A DNA stretch of 55,674 nt from Streptomyces toyocaensis (GCF_000725125.1 NZ_JFCB01000038.1:1-55674); one strand, 5' to 3'; numbered from the stretch's first letter, positions 29,093-37,915 are shown. Notes: generated by a model not told the origin, from the sequence alone. Made by a program: numbers and translations.

Positions 29093-29168
29093 CGTCCCCG
29101 GGGGCTGCGCCCCGAACCCCCCTTCGGCCCTGGACGGGCCTCGTCCTCGAACGCCGGACGGGCTGTGA
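29093..29168. repeat. Dispersed Streptomyces-type intergenic repeat
   Basis: The stretch with GGGGGCTGCGCCCC, then TCGTCCTCGAACGCC and GGACGGGCTG, matches an intergenic sequence I know to recur across Streptomyces genomes. The GGGGCTGCGCCCC part can form a hairpin. It lies between two convergent genes and may serve as terminator. Confidence 0.6.
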
Positions 29169-29176
29169 GGGGGGCC

Positions 29177-30850
29177 TCAGCGGAGGGCGCTTGCCACCAG
29201 GCGGGCGGCTCTGCGTACGCGGGGGCGGGCCAGGTGGAGGGCCAGGGGGCGCAGGACGTGCGCCGTGACACCGACCGGGGCCCAGCGGATCTGGAGCCGG
29301 CCCGGGCCGTGGCCCTCCGGCTCCATCGTGACCCGGTGCGGGGCCGCGCCGGAGCGGTAGGGGACGCGGACGGTCACAGGCGGGAAGGCGAGCGGGGCCA
29401 GCAGCAGGCCGCTGTTGCCCTGGCCCGCGCGGCTCAGGCGGACCAGTGGATGGCGCACCCCGGCGAAGCCGCTCAGCGGGAGGCGGGCGGCCGCCGGGTC
29501 GAGACGGACCCGGCCCTCGAAGACGCCGGGCCGGACCGGCTCGAGACGGAAGGGGACGGTGAGGCGGCGCCGGCCGGGTGAGAGCAGCAGACTTGCGCGC
29601 TGGGGGCCGACCGGGAGACGCCGGGCCGGGTCGTAGGTCCGCACGGTCAGGTCGAGACAGGCACCGGCGCCGTGGGTGATCTCCGTGATCTCGTGGCGGA
29701 ACTGGGCGCCGAAGAACGGGCGGGTCTCCAGCTCCAGGTCGGTGAGGTCCAGTTCGCGGCGGGCCTCGGCGGACCCGGGGACCCGGTCGCCCCAGTAGGT
29801 GCGGCCGTCCGCGTCCGTCGTCAGCGTCCTCGGGGCGACACAGTGGCCGAGGCCCCGGGCGGCGAGCCGGGCGTCGGACAGACGGCGATCGCGGACCAGC
29901 CCGAGCACCACCCGCTCGGAGCGGGGGAGCCGGGCGTAGGCGCCCGGGGCCAGCGTCTCCAGATACGGGTTGACCAGGTCCGCGAAGCCCGCGAGCCACT
30001 CGTCGTCACGGTGGGGCAGGTCGCCCGCGTACATCCGGAAGTCGTGCTTCAGGAATTTGTGGTCCTTGTCCTCGCGCAGCGCCTCGTGCCCGCTCTCCAC
30101 CAGGAACGCGTCGATCAGCCGCTGCACGTGGATCCGGTCGCGGACGTTGCTGAGCAGATGCCGCTGGTTGGAGATGGACGCCGCGTCGGAGCCCGCGTAC
30201 GGGGCGACGTACCAGTGGTACACCGGCTCCGGGATGATCGTGAACCGCTTCGCCAGGCAGTACGCCTGCGCCGAGAACAGCTGGTCCTCGTAGTGGATGC
30301 CCTCGGGGAAGCGCAGGTCGTACCGGTCGAGGAAGGCGCGGGCGTACATCTTGCTGGTCGACAGGTGCTCGAAGAACAGGCGCGGGTCGTCCTCGATGCC
30401 GTCCAGGGTGCGGTGCTCGCCCACGAGGTGCGGCATCCAGGTGGAGCGGCGGCCGGTGTCCACCCGGATCCGCCGCACGGCGCCCATCGCGAAGTCGATG
30501 TCGCGTGCGCGGTGCGCGGCGAGCAGGGAGGCGACCGCCCCCGGCGGGAGTTCGTCGTCGCTGTCCAGGAACATCAGGTACGGCGCCCGCGCGATCTCCA
30601 GGGCGCGGTTGCGCGGCGCACTGCAGCCGCCGCTGTTCTCCGGCAGCCGCAGGCACCGGATGCGCGGGTCGGCGGCCGCCAGCTCGCGCGCCACCCGGGG
30701 CGTGTCGTCCGTCGAGTGGTCGTCGCTGATGACGATCTCGAGGTTCCGGTGGGTCTGGCGGCGGACGGACTCCACGGCGCGGGGGAGCCGTTCGGCGTCG
30801 TTGTGCACGATCACCGTGACGGTGACGTCGGGGACCTGAGGGGTGCTCAT
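29177..30850 (-). CDS. Family-2 glycosyltransferase with C-terminal beta-rich domain
   Basis: A 557-residue protein. The N-terminal GT-A domain (about 8-230) has ISDDHSTDDT (41-50), SGGCSAPRNRAL and the metal-binding acidic motif FLDSDDELPPG (DSDD 96-99). The C-terminal ~200 residues are beta-rich and resemble the non-catalytic ends of TarS/TarP-like wall teichoic acid glycosyltransferases, but this is only an impression. It most likely adds a sugar to the wall polymer on the cytoplasmic side before export. It is the last gene of the tagG-tagH operon; its start overlaps the fusion gene upstream as ATGA. Confidence 0.88.
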   Translation of the reverse strand: MSTPQVPDVTVTVIVHNDAERLPRAVESVRRQTHRNLEIVISDDHSTDDTPRVARELAAADPRIRCLRLPENSGGCSAPRNRALEIARAPYLMFLDSDDELPPGAVASLLAAHRARDIDFAMGAVRRIRVDTGRRSTWMPHLVGEHRTLDGIEDDPRLFFEHLSTSKMYARAFLDRYDLRFPEGIHYEDQLFSAQAYCLAKRFTIIPEPVYHWYVAPYAGSDAASISNQRHLLSNVRDRIHVQRLIDAFLVESGHEALREDKDHKFLKHDFRMYAGDLPHRDDEWLAGFADLVNPYLETLAPGAYARLPRSERVVLGLVRDRRLSDARLAARGLGHCVAPRTLTTDADGRTYWGDRVPGSAEARRELDLTDLELETRPFFGAQFRHEITEITHGAGACLDLTVRTYDPARRLPVGPQRASLLLSPGRRRLTVPFRLEPVRPGVFEGRVRLDPAAARLPLSGFAGVRHPLVRLSRAGQGNSGLLLAPLAFPPVTVRVPYRSGAAPHRVTMEPEGHGPGRLQIRWAPVGVTAHVLRPLALHLARPRVRRAARLVASALR

Positions 30851-33045
30851 GACGCGGTCGCCTCCTCGGGGGTGGGCGCCGGGGTGCGTTCCCCGATCGG
30901 CAGCACCGGGGGCAGCGACGCCTCCTCCTCGCCGAGGAAGACCCGGCGTACGACGCGTTCGGCGGCGCGGCCGTCGTCGAACTCGCAGAACCGGCGCCGG
31001 AACACGGCCCGTGCCTTCGCCGCGCCCTCGTCGTGCCAGGCGTCGGTGGCGAGGATCTCGGTCAGCTCCTCCTGGGTGCGGGCCACCGGTCCCGGCGCCT
31101 CGGCCATGAGGTCGAAGTAGACGCCGCGCGTGGTGCGGTACGTCTCCCAGTCGTCGGCGTGGATGACGATCGGGCGGTCCAGGTTGGCGTAGTCGAACAT
31201 GATCGACGAGTAGTCCGTGACGAGGGCGTCCGCGGCCAGGCACAGCTCCTCGACGGGGTCGTAGGAGGAGACGTCCACTACGCGGCCGGAGCGGCGCAGC
31301 CCGGCCAGCGGGGATACGCCGGCGTCGTAGAAGTAGTGGCCGCGCACCAGCAGGACGGTGTCCTCGCCGAGGTGGTCGGCGAGCGCGGCGAGGTCCAGGC
31401 GCGGGGTCCAGCCGGCCTCGTAGTCCCGGTGGGTGGGCGCGTACAGGACGGCCCGGCGGCCGGGCGGGATGCCGAGGCGCGCGCGGACCGCGCGGATCTC
31501 GGCGGCACCGGCCGTGTAGAAGACGTCGTTGCGCGGATAGCCGTGGTCCAGCGAGACGAAGCGGGCCGGGTACGCCCTCTCCCACATGCGGGTGGTGTGG
31601 CTGTTGCCGGAGATGCTGTAGTCCCACTTGTCGACGCGCTCGAGCAGCGCGTCGAAGTCCAGGCCCTGCGCGGCTGCGGGGAACGGCATCTGGTCCAGAC
31701 CCATGCGCTTGAGCGGGGTGCCGTGGTGGGTCTGGACGTGGACGGCGCCGGGGCGCTTGACGACCGCGTTCGGGAAGTTGACGTTGTTGACGAGGTACTT
31801 CGCGGTGGCGAGCACCTCCCAGTAGCGGGGGGTGCCGGGGACGACGTGGTCGGTGCCGGGCGGGAGCAGGGCCGCGTTGCGCTCGGTGACCACCCACACG
31901 GGGTGGACGTCCGGGGCGAGCCGGGCGAGTTCGGCGGCGATCGCGGCCGGGTTGCAGGCGACCCCGCGGTTCCAGTAGGCGGAGAACACCGCGAGGTGAG
32001 GGTCGACGGGGCGGTGCAGGGCCCTGCGGTACCGGAGGTCGCGGACCCGGGTGCCGGCCTCGCGCCGTCCGGCGCGCACCGCGGAGCGCACGGCGCGGCG
32101 GGCGCGGTTGGCGGTCTGGAAGGCGCGGTACTTGGTGTAGGCGCCCTCCTCGAGCAGCGAGCGGCGGATGCCCTCGAAGCCCGCGGGGCGGCGGTGGCCC
32201 TCGGGGCGGCGGCGCAGGGCGGCGAGCGAGGCCCGGTGGAAGAACTCCTCGGCCACGTCGCCGGGCAGGCCGCCGCGGGCGAAGGTGCGCAGACAGTCCC
32301 GCACCATGATCTCGTACAGCACGGTGTAGACGGCGGGGCGTTCGCGGGCGAGGTCGAGGAGCTCCTCGTAGCGGTCGACGATCCCGAAGTGCTGCGCGGT
32401 GGTGGCCGGGGGGAGGCAGGCCGGCCGCAGCCTGCGGTCCTCGTACGCGATGTGCGGCAGGCAGGCGACGCGGTCGGCGAGCAGGAGCGCGGCCAGGGCG
32501 GCCCCCGGCTCGTCGTCGGTGCTGAGCCGCTCCTCGTGGGCCCGCCAGAAACCGGCGCGCAGGACGCGGGTGCCGAGCAGGGGGGTCAGCCGGAGCAGAT
32601 AGGCGCTGTCGTCGAGCGCGAGGTCGGTGCGGCCCGCTCGGGTGAGGAGGGGGCCGTCCGCCGAGGGCAGGCCGGAGCTGCGCCACGTGCTGCGGAGGTG
32701 GTCGAGGAGCAGGACGTCGATGGTGCCGGGGAGCCCGGCGGCCCGTTCGGCGACCGTGCGCGGGCTGCCGGGCGGCAGGCCGTCCTTGGCGCGGACGAAC
32801 TGGAGCCAGCGGCCGGTGGCCCGCCCGGCCCCCGCCGTCCGGGCCGCCGCGTCGGACGTGCCGTCGGGCAGCGGCAGCACCTGGACGTGGGGGGTGTGGC
32901 GCTCCGCGGCCTCCCGGGCCCAGTCGCCGACGGCGGCGACGACGACCTCGACGTCCGGGAGGGGGTGGGCGGCGAGCGAGTCGAGGAGGCCGGTCAGATG
33001 GTCCTGGGTGTTCGGCCCGTGAACGATGACGCTGAGCTCGGGCAT
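30847..33045 (-). CDS. GT2-like/TagF-like fusion protein (degenerate GT2, intact TagF motifs)
   Basis: A 732-residue protein. Residues 1-~210 follow the GT2 fold but the acidic motif is gone: where relatives read FLDSDD this one reads FVRAKDG (83-89), and the VDDxS motif is also missing. The TagF (CDP-glycerol glycerophosphotransferase family) domain, about 350-705, is intact: VNNVNF, THHGTPLK with H441, WDYSISGNSHTT, YAPTHRD, RGHYFYD with H570 and TDYSSIMFDYANLDRPI. H441 and H570 correspond by motif to the two essential His of TagF. It probably polymerises or primes the polyol-phosphate or sugar-phosphate chain at the inner membrane face. Start ATG 33045 follows AAGGAG. Confidence 0.9.
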   Translation of the reverse strand: MPELSVIVHGPNTQDHLTGLLDSLAAHPLPDVEVVVAAVGDWAREAAERHTPHVQVLPLPDGTSDAAARTAGAGRATGRWLQFVRAKDGLPPGSPRTVAERAAGLPGTIDVLLLDHLRSTWRSSGLPSADGPLLTRAGRTDLALDDSAYLLRLTPLLGTRVLRAGFWRAHEERLSTDDEPGAALAALLLADRVACLPHIAYEDRRLRPACLPPATTAQHFGIVDRYEELLDLARERPAVYTVLYEIMVRDCLRTFARGGLPGDVAEEFFHRASLAALRRRPEGHRRPAGFEGIRRSLLEEGAYTKYRAFQTANRARRAVRSAVRAGRREAGTRVRDLRYRRALHRPVDPHLAVFSAYWNRGVACNPAAIAAELARLAPDVHPVWVVTERNAALLPPGTDHVVPGTPRYWEVLATAKYLVNNVNFPNAVVKRPGAVHVQTHHGTPLKRMGLDQMPFPAAAQGLDFDALLERVDKWDYSISGNSHTTRMWERAYPARFVSLDHGYPRNDVFYTAGAAEIRAVRARLGIPPGRRAVLYAPTHRDYEAGWTPRLDLAALADHLGEDTVLLVRGHYFYDAGVSPLAGLRRSGRVVDVSSYDPVEELCLAADALVTDYSSIMFDYANLDRPIVIHADDWETYRTTRGVYFDLMAEAPGPVARTQEELTEILATDAWHDEGAAKARAVFRRRFCEFDDGRAAERVVRRVFLGEEEASLPPVLPIGERTPAPTPEEATAS

Positions 33046-33144
33046 CGAGGGGCTCCTTCGGCTTCTCGTCGCTCCGGACGGTCCTCTTCGGTCATATTGG
33101 CATCAATGTGACGAAGTGGGCGGAGCAACGCGCGGGCCGGGGCC

Positions 33145-34026
33145 TCACGAAGGAAGCGGAACCCCCGCCCCGCCCGGCGCGGGCGCGGGTTTCGGAGCGG
33201 CGGCCGCCTGGGGCTTCGGTTTCGGCTTCGGCTTGGCGGCCTTGTCCCCGGTGAACGCCTCGTACTCCTTGAGCACCTCCTCGGTCGGCCCGTCCATGCG
33301 CAGCTCACCCCGTTCCAGCCACAGCACGCGGTCGCAGGTGTCGCGGATGGACTTGTTGTTGTGGCTGACCAGGAAGACCGTGCCGGCGTGCTTGCGCAGC
33401 TCGCGGATCCGGGCCTCGGAGCGCTTCTGGAAGGAGCGGTCGCCGGTGGCCAGCGCCTCGTCGACGAGCAGCACGTCGTGGTCCTTGGCGGCGGCGATGG
33501 AGAAGCGCAGCCGGGCGGCCATGCCGGAGGAGTAGGTGCGCATCGGCAGGGTGATGAAGTCACCCTTCTCGTTGATGCCCGAGAAGTCGACGATCTCCTG
33601 GTAACGGGCCTTGATCTCGTCGCGGGACATGCCCATCGCGAGCCCGCCGAGGTGGACGTTGCGCTCGCCGGTCAGGTCGCTCATCAGCGCCGCGTTGACG
33701 CCGAGCAGGGAGGGCTGGCCGTCGGTGTATATGCGGCCGTTCTCCACCGGGAGCAGGCCGGCGACGGCCTTGAGCAGGGTCGACTTGCCCGAGCCGTTGG
33801 TGCCGATGAGCCCGATGGCCTCGCCGCGGTAGGCGACGAAGGACACGTTGCGCACGGCGTGCACCCGGCGCACGCCGGAGGCCTTCTCGGTCTGCTTGCG
33901 GCGCAGGATGCGGTTGAGGGCGGCGGTGGCGGAGCCGCGTCCGGCGCCGGTGCCGTTGACCCGGTAGACGATGTCGACGCCGTCGGCGACGACGGTGGGG
34001 ACCTTCCGGTCGGTGCTGTCAGCCAC
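33145..34026 (-). CDS. tagH: Wall polymer export ABC transporter, ATP-binding subunit
   Basis: A 293-residue ABC ATPase of the polysaccharide/teichoic acid exporter type. Walker A GTNGSGKST (about 74-82), signature YSSGMAARLRFSIA, Walker B DVLLVDEALATGD and H-loop LVSHN are present. After the ATPase domain the chain ends in a Lys-Pro repeat and Pro/Ala tail of about 35 residues. It starts at GTG 34026, overlapping the permease gene by 8 bp. With the permease it would flip the finished lipid-linked polymer to the outer face of the membrane. Confidence 0.93.
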   Translation of the reverse strand: MADSTDRKVPTVVADGVDIVYRVNGTGAGRGSATAALNRILRRKQTEKASGVRRVHAVRNVSFVAYRGEAIGLIGTNGSGKSTLLKAVAGLLPVENGRIYTDGQPSLLGVNAALMSDLTGERNVHLGGLAMGMSRDEIKARYQEIVDFSGINEKGDFITLPMRTYSSGMAARLRFSIAAAKDHDVLLVDEALATGDRSFQKRSEARIRELRKHAGTVFLVSHNNKSIRDTCDRVLWLERGELRMDGPTEEVLKEYEAFTGDKAAKPKPKPKPQAAAAPKPAPAPGGAGVPLPS

Positions 34027-34948
34027 GGCCGTACCTCTCCTCGGACTTCCAGAAGTAGACGAAGCCGGCCACGCCGGTCAGCACGGCCCAGCCCAGCGCG
34101 AACGCCCACACGTGCGGGGGCAGGTACGACGAGCCGTAGCCGTCGATCATCGCGAAGCGGACCAGGTCCATGTAGATCGCGGCCGGGTTCCACTGCAGGA
34201 CGTCGGCGAGCCAGCCGGGCACGTCCTTGTCGTGCAGCATCGCCGGGATGCTGAACATCACGCCCGAGGCGTACATCCACGTGCGCAGCACGAACGGCAT
34301 CAGCTGCGCCAGGTCCGGCGTCTTGCTGCCCATCCGCGCGAAGATCAGCGCCAGTCCGGTGTTGAACACGAACTGCAGCACCAGCGCCGGCACCACCAGC
34401 AGCCACGACGGGTCCGGGAAGCTGCCGAACGCCAGCATGACCACGACGAGCACGACCATCGAGAACAGCAGCTGCTGGAGCTGCTGGAGCGCGAAGCTGA
34501 TCGGCAGCGAGGCCCGCGGGAAGTGCAGCGCCCGCACCAGCCCCAGGTTCCCCGAGATCGCGCGGACGCCGGCCAGGACCGAGCTCTGCGTGAACGTGAA
34601 CACGAACACGCCCGTCACCAGGAACGGCACGTACACGTCGCTCGGGATGCCCCGGTTGGCGCCGAGCAGCAGACCGAAGATGAAGAAGTACACGGCCGCG
34701 TTCAGCAGCGGGGTCGCCACCTGCCAGAGCTGGCCGAGCTTGGCCTGGCTGTACTGGGCGGTGAGCTTCGCCTGGGAGAAGGCGAGGATGAAGTGCCGCC
34801 GGCCCCAGAGCTGACGGACGTACTCGGCGAGGGAGGGCCGGGCGCCGCTGACCGTGAGGCCGTGCCGGGCGGCCAGGGCCGCGAGGTCGTCCTCGGCCGG
34901 CGTGGGGCCGGCCGGTGCGGGGGGCGGTGTGTGGAGGACCTGACTCAC
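34019..34948 (-). CDS. tagG: Wall polymer export ABC transporter, permease subunit
   Basis: A 309-residue ABC-2-type permease of the TagG/Wzm family with about six membrane helices after a ~55-residue cytoplasmic N terminus. Conserved points are LWGRRHFILAFSQAKL, YSQAKLGQLWQVATPLLNA and the C-terminal WNPAAIYMDLVRFAMIDG. Start GTG 34948 (VSQVLHTPP) is preferred; the upstream ORF extension crosses the putative operators. It is the first gene of a four-gene minus-strand operon with tagH, the fusion protein and the GT2 gene, and is divergent from the TetR gene, which may repress it. Confidence 0.92.
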   Translation of the reverse strand: MSQVLHTPPPAPAGPTPAEDDLAALAARHGLTVSGARPSLAEYVRQLWGRRHFILAFSQAKLTAQYSQAKLGQLWQVATPLLNAAVYFFIFGLLLGANRGIPSDVYVPFLVTGVFVFTFTQSSVLAGVRAISGNLGLVRALHFPRASLPISFALQQLQQLLFSMVVLVVVMLAFGSFPDPSWLLVVPALVLQFVFNTGLALIFARMGSKTPDLAQLMPFVLRTWMYASGVMFSIPAMLHDKDVPGWLADVLQWNPAAIYMDLVRFAMIDGYGSSYLPPHVWAFALGWAVLTGVAGFVYFWKSEERYGRG

Positions 34949-35004
34949 ATCCGCTGCTTTCGCTAGGGGGAGGGGAGGGCAACGGGTTATCGACGTCGGG
35001 ACGG

Positions 35005-35023
35005 AACCGTATCGTCGTGACGG
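35005..35023. promoter_or_regulatory. Candidate TetR operator 1
   Basis: AACCGTATCGTCGTGACGG is an imperfect palindrome with CCGT and ACGG at its ends. The same pattern recurs 47 bp downstream. It lies in the tagG/tetR divergent gap, 57 bp before the tagG start. Confidence 0.55.
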
Positions 35024-35051
35024 AGCGTAGGTCGAATGCGCGTCGGAACGC

Positions 35052-35070
35052 AACCGTTTCGTCGCTACGG
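35052..35070. promoter_or_regulatory. Candidate TetR operator 2
   Basis: AACCGTTTCGTCGCTACGG matches operator 1 at 15 of 19 positions, including both ends and the CGTCG core. It sits where the -35 of the tetR promoter would be, upstream of a TATGCT -10 at 35079-35084. The short distance from that -10 to ATG 35092 would give a nearly leaderless transcript. Confidence 0.55.
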
Positions 35071-35091
35071 TGGCGGCCTATGCTGGTCCGC

Positions 35092-35718
35092 ATGACGACG
35101 AACGCCGAGGAGCCCCAGCCGCGTCCGCGCCGCCGGGCCCCCGCCGGGGCCGCCGTGCTGCGGGAGGACGTGACGGAGGCCATCCGGGCGGCCGTCTTCG
35201 AGGAACTCGCCGCCGTCGGCTACGCGCGGATGTCGATCGAGGGGATCGCGCGCCGCGCGGGCGTCGGCAAGACGGCGGTGTACCGCCGCTGGCGCTCCAA
35301 ACTGCACCTGGTCCTCGACCTGGTGTCCGCGATCGCCGTGCAGGGCCTGCCCGCGCCGGACACCGGCTCACTGGAGGGGGACCTGCGGCTGCTCTACGAG
35401 GTCACGTCCCGCGCCCTGCGCCACCCCGTCGCCTCCCAGATCCTCCCCGACCTCCAGGCCGAGGCGGCCCGCAACCCCGACATCGCCGAGGCCCTGCGGA
35501 AGGCCCTGCGCGAGGGCCAGGACGGAGTGGCCAAGGGCATCGTCACGGCGGCCGAGGCGCGCGGCGAGCTCCGCCCCGGCGCCGACCACGACCTGGCCCT
35601 GGACCTGATCTCCGGCCCGCTCTACTGGCGCTCGGTGGTCATCCGCAACCCGAAGCTCCCGAAGGGCTACCTGGCGACTCTGGCGAGGGCGACGACGCAG
35701 GCCCTGAAGGCGCTCTGA
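35092..35718 (+). CDS. TetR-family transcriptional regulator
   Basis: A 208-residue TetR protein: helix-turn-helix at about 40-65 (MSIEGIARRAGVGKTAVYRRW), then an all-helical ligand domain containing DLQAEAARNPDIAEALRKAL. The start is ATG 35092; an in-frame ATG at 35080 is possible but lies in the putative promoter. It faces away from tagG with two matching palindromes between, so it probably represses itself and the export operon. The ligand is unknown. Its 3' end overlaps the convergent glycosyltransferase gene by 80 bp. Confidence 0.92.
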   Translation: MTTNAEEPQPRPRRRAPAGAAVLREDVTEAIRAAVFEELAAVGYARMSIEGIARRAGVGKTAVYRRWRSKLHLVLDLVSAIAVQGLPAPDTGSLEGDLRLLYEVTSRALRHPVASQILPDLQAEAARNPDIAEALRKALREGQDGVAKGIVTAAEARGELRPGADHDLALDLISGPLYWRSVVIRNPKLPKGYLATLARATTQALKAL

Positions 35719-37330
35719 CGCGGGGCGGGCGCCGCAGCCGGGCGCGCAGGAGCGGGGTGATGCCGCGTGTGCCGGTCGCCACGCGCACGGCCAGGGAGCC
35801 CGAGTGGGTGGCGTACGGGTGGACGAGGAGCACGGCGTGCCGGAGGCTCGGCAGCGCGTGACGGCGCAGCAGGCCCGGGCCCGCGAGGGCGTGGGCCGTG
35901 ACGCGGCGGGTCGTGCCGTCCCGGAAGCGCACGCGCAGCCGCAGGTCCCAGGTGCCCGTGGCGAGCGAGGCCAGCCGGTCCAGGCGTACGGGGGTCCGAG
36001 CGGTCCAGGTGCCCCCGGCGGACGGCCGCAGCGGCAGCGTGCGGCGCACGGCCGGCCCCGTGCCGTCCCGGTGGCGCCACTCCACCTCCACCTCCGCCGG
36101 ACCCGCCTGTGCGGTACGGCCGTACAGGTCGTGCAGGCGCAGCCGCAGGCGACGCGCGCGGGGGCGCAGTTCCGCGTCCACGGCGAGGGGGAGCAGGGGC
36201 GCGGGGCGGGTCAGCAGGGGCTCCAGGGTGATCCCGGGCAGGTCGGGCGACCAGCACGGCGTGCCGTCCTCCGTGCGGGCGTACGGCGGGCGGAGCCGGG
36301 CGGGCCGGGAGGCGAGCTCCCGCAGGCGGGGCAGGTCGCGTGGCTCGGGGGAGGCCAGGACCACCCGTGCGATCAGCGGGCCCGGGGCGACCGGGTCGCG
36401 GGCCCAGTCGGCGGCGTCGTAGCCGGCGAGGACGGTCCGGGTGTGCTCCCACCACGCCCGCCGGTGGTCCTCGTCGCGCAGCGGCAGTTCCCGCGCGTAC
36501 ATGCGCAGGTCGTGGTCGAGGAACTTGGCCCGCGCCGCGCGGGCCAGCCGCTTCTCCCCGGCGTCCAGCAGGATGTCGTGGGCGGTGCGGCAGGCGTGCG
36601 TGCGTGCGCGCCAGTTGCCGATGCCCGCGCGGTCCAGCGAGATCGACAGCCGGCGCGCGGACCGGCGGACGTGCCAGACGTACACCGGGTCCGGGACCAG
36701 GGCGACGCGCGGGGCGGCGGCCCACACCCGCGCGGTGAAGACGATGTCCTCGTAGGGGAAGCGGCCGCCGGGGAAGCGGATGCCGTGCTCGCGCAGGAAG
36801 GCCGTGGCGTACAGCTTGTTGACGCAGAGGGTGTCGTGGACCAGGCGCGTGCGGTGCGCCGGGTGGGCGAGGACGGCGGGTGAGGCGTACAGGCCCGGCT
36901 CCCACGGCACCTCGCGGCCCGACGGCAGCTCACGGCGCACGCACAGACCGCCGGTGACCTCCGCGTCCGCCCCGGTCGCGGCCGCGAGCAGCGCGTCCGC
37001 CGCGCCGGGCGGCAGCAGGTCGTCGCTGTCCAGGAACATCACGTAGGGCGCGGTCACCGCGTCGAGCCCGGTGTTGCGCGGGGTGCCGCAGCCGCCGCTG
37101 TTGACGGGGAGCCGGATCACCCGCACCCGGGGGTCGTCGGCGGCGAGCCGGTCCAGCAGGGCGGCGCTGCCGTCCGTCGAGCAGTCGTCCACGGCGACGA
37201 CCTCGCGCACCGCGGGGCCCTGTCCGAGCGCCGAGCGCACGGCCTCGCCCACGTGGGCGCCGTCGTCGTGACCGATGACGACGACGGCGACGCAAGCGGC
37301 GGTGGCGGCGTGGGCGTGAGAGGGGCGCAT
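35639..37330 (-). CDS. Family-2 glycosyltransferase, second stand-alone copy
   Basis: A 563-residue protein. The GT-A domain has AVDDCSTDGS (47-55), SGGCGTPRNTGLD and FLDSDDLLPPG (DSDD 101-104), intact. It resembles the product at 29177-30850 over the GT2 domain and has a similar beta-rich C-terminal half. Start ATG 37330 follows GAGGA; an AT-rich promoter-like stretch with a GGTATtcATACC repeat (37354-37365) lies just upstream. The last ~27 codons overlap the 3' end of tetR on the other strand and encode a Pro/Ser/Arg-rich tail. A wall polymer sugar transferase is the likely role. Confidence 0.86.
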   Translation of the reverse strand: MRPSHAHAATAACVAVVVIGHDDGAHVGEAVRSALGQGPAVREVVAVDDCSTDGSAALLDRLAADDPRVRVIRLPVNSGGCGTPRNTGLDAVTAPYVMFLDSDDLLPPGAADALLAAATGADAEVTGGLCVRRELPSGREVPWEPGLYASPAVLAHPAHRTRLVHDTLCVNKLYATAFLREHGIRFPGGRFPYEDIVFTARVWAAAPRVALVPDPVYVWHVRRSARRLSISLDRAGIGNWRARTHACRTAHDILLDAGEKRLARAARAKFLDHDLRMYARELPLRDEDHRRAWWEHTRTVLAGYDAADWARDPVAPGPLIARVVLASPEPRDLPRLRELASRPARLRPPYARTEDGTPCWSPDLPGITLEPLLTRPAPLLPLAVDAELRPRARRLRLRLHDLYGRTAQAGPAEVEVEWRHRDGTGPAVRRTLPLRPSAGGTWTARTPVRLDRLASLATGTWDLRLRVRFRDGTTRRVTAHALAGPGLLRRHALPSLRHAVLLVHPYATHSGSLAVRVATGTRGITPLLRARLRRPPRVRAPSGPASSPSPESPGSPSGASGCG

Positions 37331-37353
37331 GACATCCTCGGGCTGTTTCGTGA

Positions 37354-37365
37354 GGTATTCATACC
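37354..37365 (-). promoter_or_regulatory. AT-rich inverted repeat at the GT2 promoter
   Basis: GGTAT and ATACC flank a 2-bp centre 24 bp before the GT2 start. On the minus strand the repeat contains TATGAA, a plausible -10; no good -35 was found. It may be an operator or a promoter core. Confidence 0.4.
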
Positions 37366-37417
37366 CTTTGCCCGGCCGGGAGTGCCCCGTCACACGCCGT
37401 GCGTCCGGCCGCCGCCG

Positions 37418-37915
37418 TCACGCGCCCTCGGCCGCCGCCCTGTCCAGTGCCGCGGTCAGGTCGCGCAGGTGGGTGCTCAGTGCGCGGACCTCGTCGGCCT
37501 CGAAGCCGGTCGCGGCGAGGATCCGGCGCGGCACCTCCACCGCCCGCTGCCGCAGCGCGACGCCCTCGTCGGTGGGCCGGACCTCCACCGACCGCTCGTC
37601 GCGCGCGCTGCGCTCCCGGCGCACGAGGCCGGCCGCCTCCAGTCGCTTGAGCAGGGGGGACAGGGTGCCGGAGTCCAGCCGCAGATGCTCGCCGAGCTTC
37701 TTCACGGGCAGGGCGCCGTGCTCCCACAGCACCAGCATGACCAGGTACTGGGGATAGGTGAGGCCGAGATCCTTGAGCACCACCCGGTAGACGCCGTTGA
37801 AGGCGCGCGAGGCGGCGTTCAGGCTGAAGCAGATCTGCCGGTCCAGGCGGAGCCAGTCGTCCGCGGCGCCCGGCAGCGGGGGCGACGCGGGTGGTGGGCT
37901 CGGAGTGGTCGTCAT
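37418..37915 (-). CDS. ohrR: OhrR-type MarR family peroxide sensor
   Basis: A 165-residue MarR repressor. The reactive Cys (C29 in ICFSLNAAS) and the two Tyr that hold it (Y43 and Y54) have the same spacing as C15, Y29 and Y40 of Bacillus subtilis OhrR. The wing reads RRERSARDERSVEVRPT. It should be released from DNA when C29 is oxidised by organic peroxide, turning on ohr. It is divergent from ohr with overlapping palindromes between. The next gene downstream on the minus strand, 87 bp away, is a glycosyltransferase. Confidence 0.93.
   Translation of the reverse strand: MTTTPSPPPASPPLPGAADDWLRLDRQICFSLNAASRAFNGVYRVVLKDLGLTYPQYLVMLVLWEHGALPVKKLGEHLRLDSGTLSPLLKRLEAAGLVRRERSARDERSVEVRPTDEGVALRQRAVEVPRRILAATGFEADEVRALSTHLRDLTAALDRAAAEGA

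Noticed and set aside
29035..29168. Possible small gene in the G-rich gap after 29016.
   Set aside because: The stretch is a tandem G-rich duplication plus a dispersed intergenic repeat.
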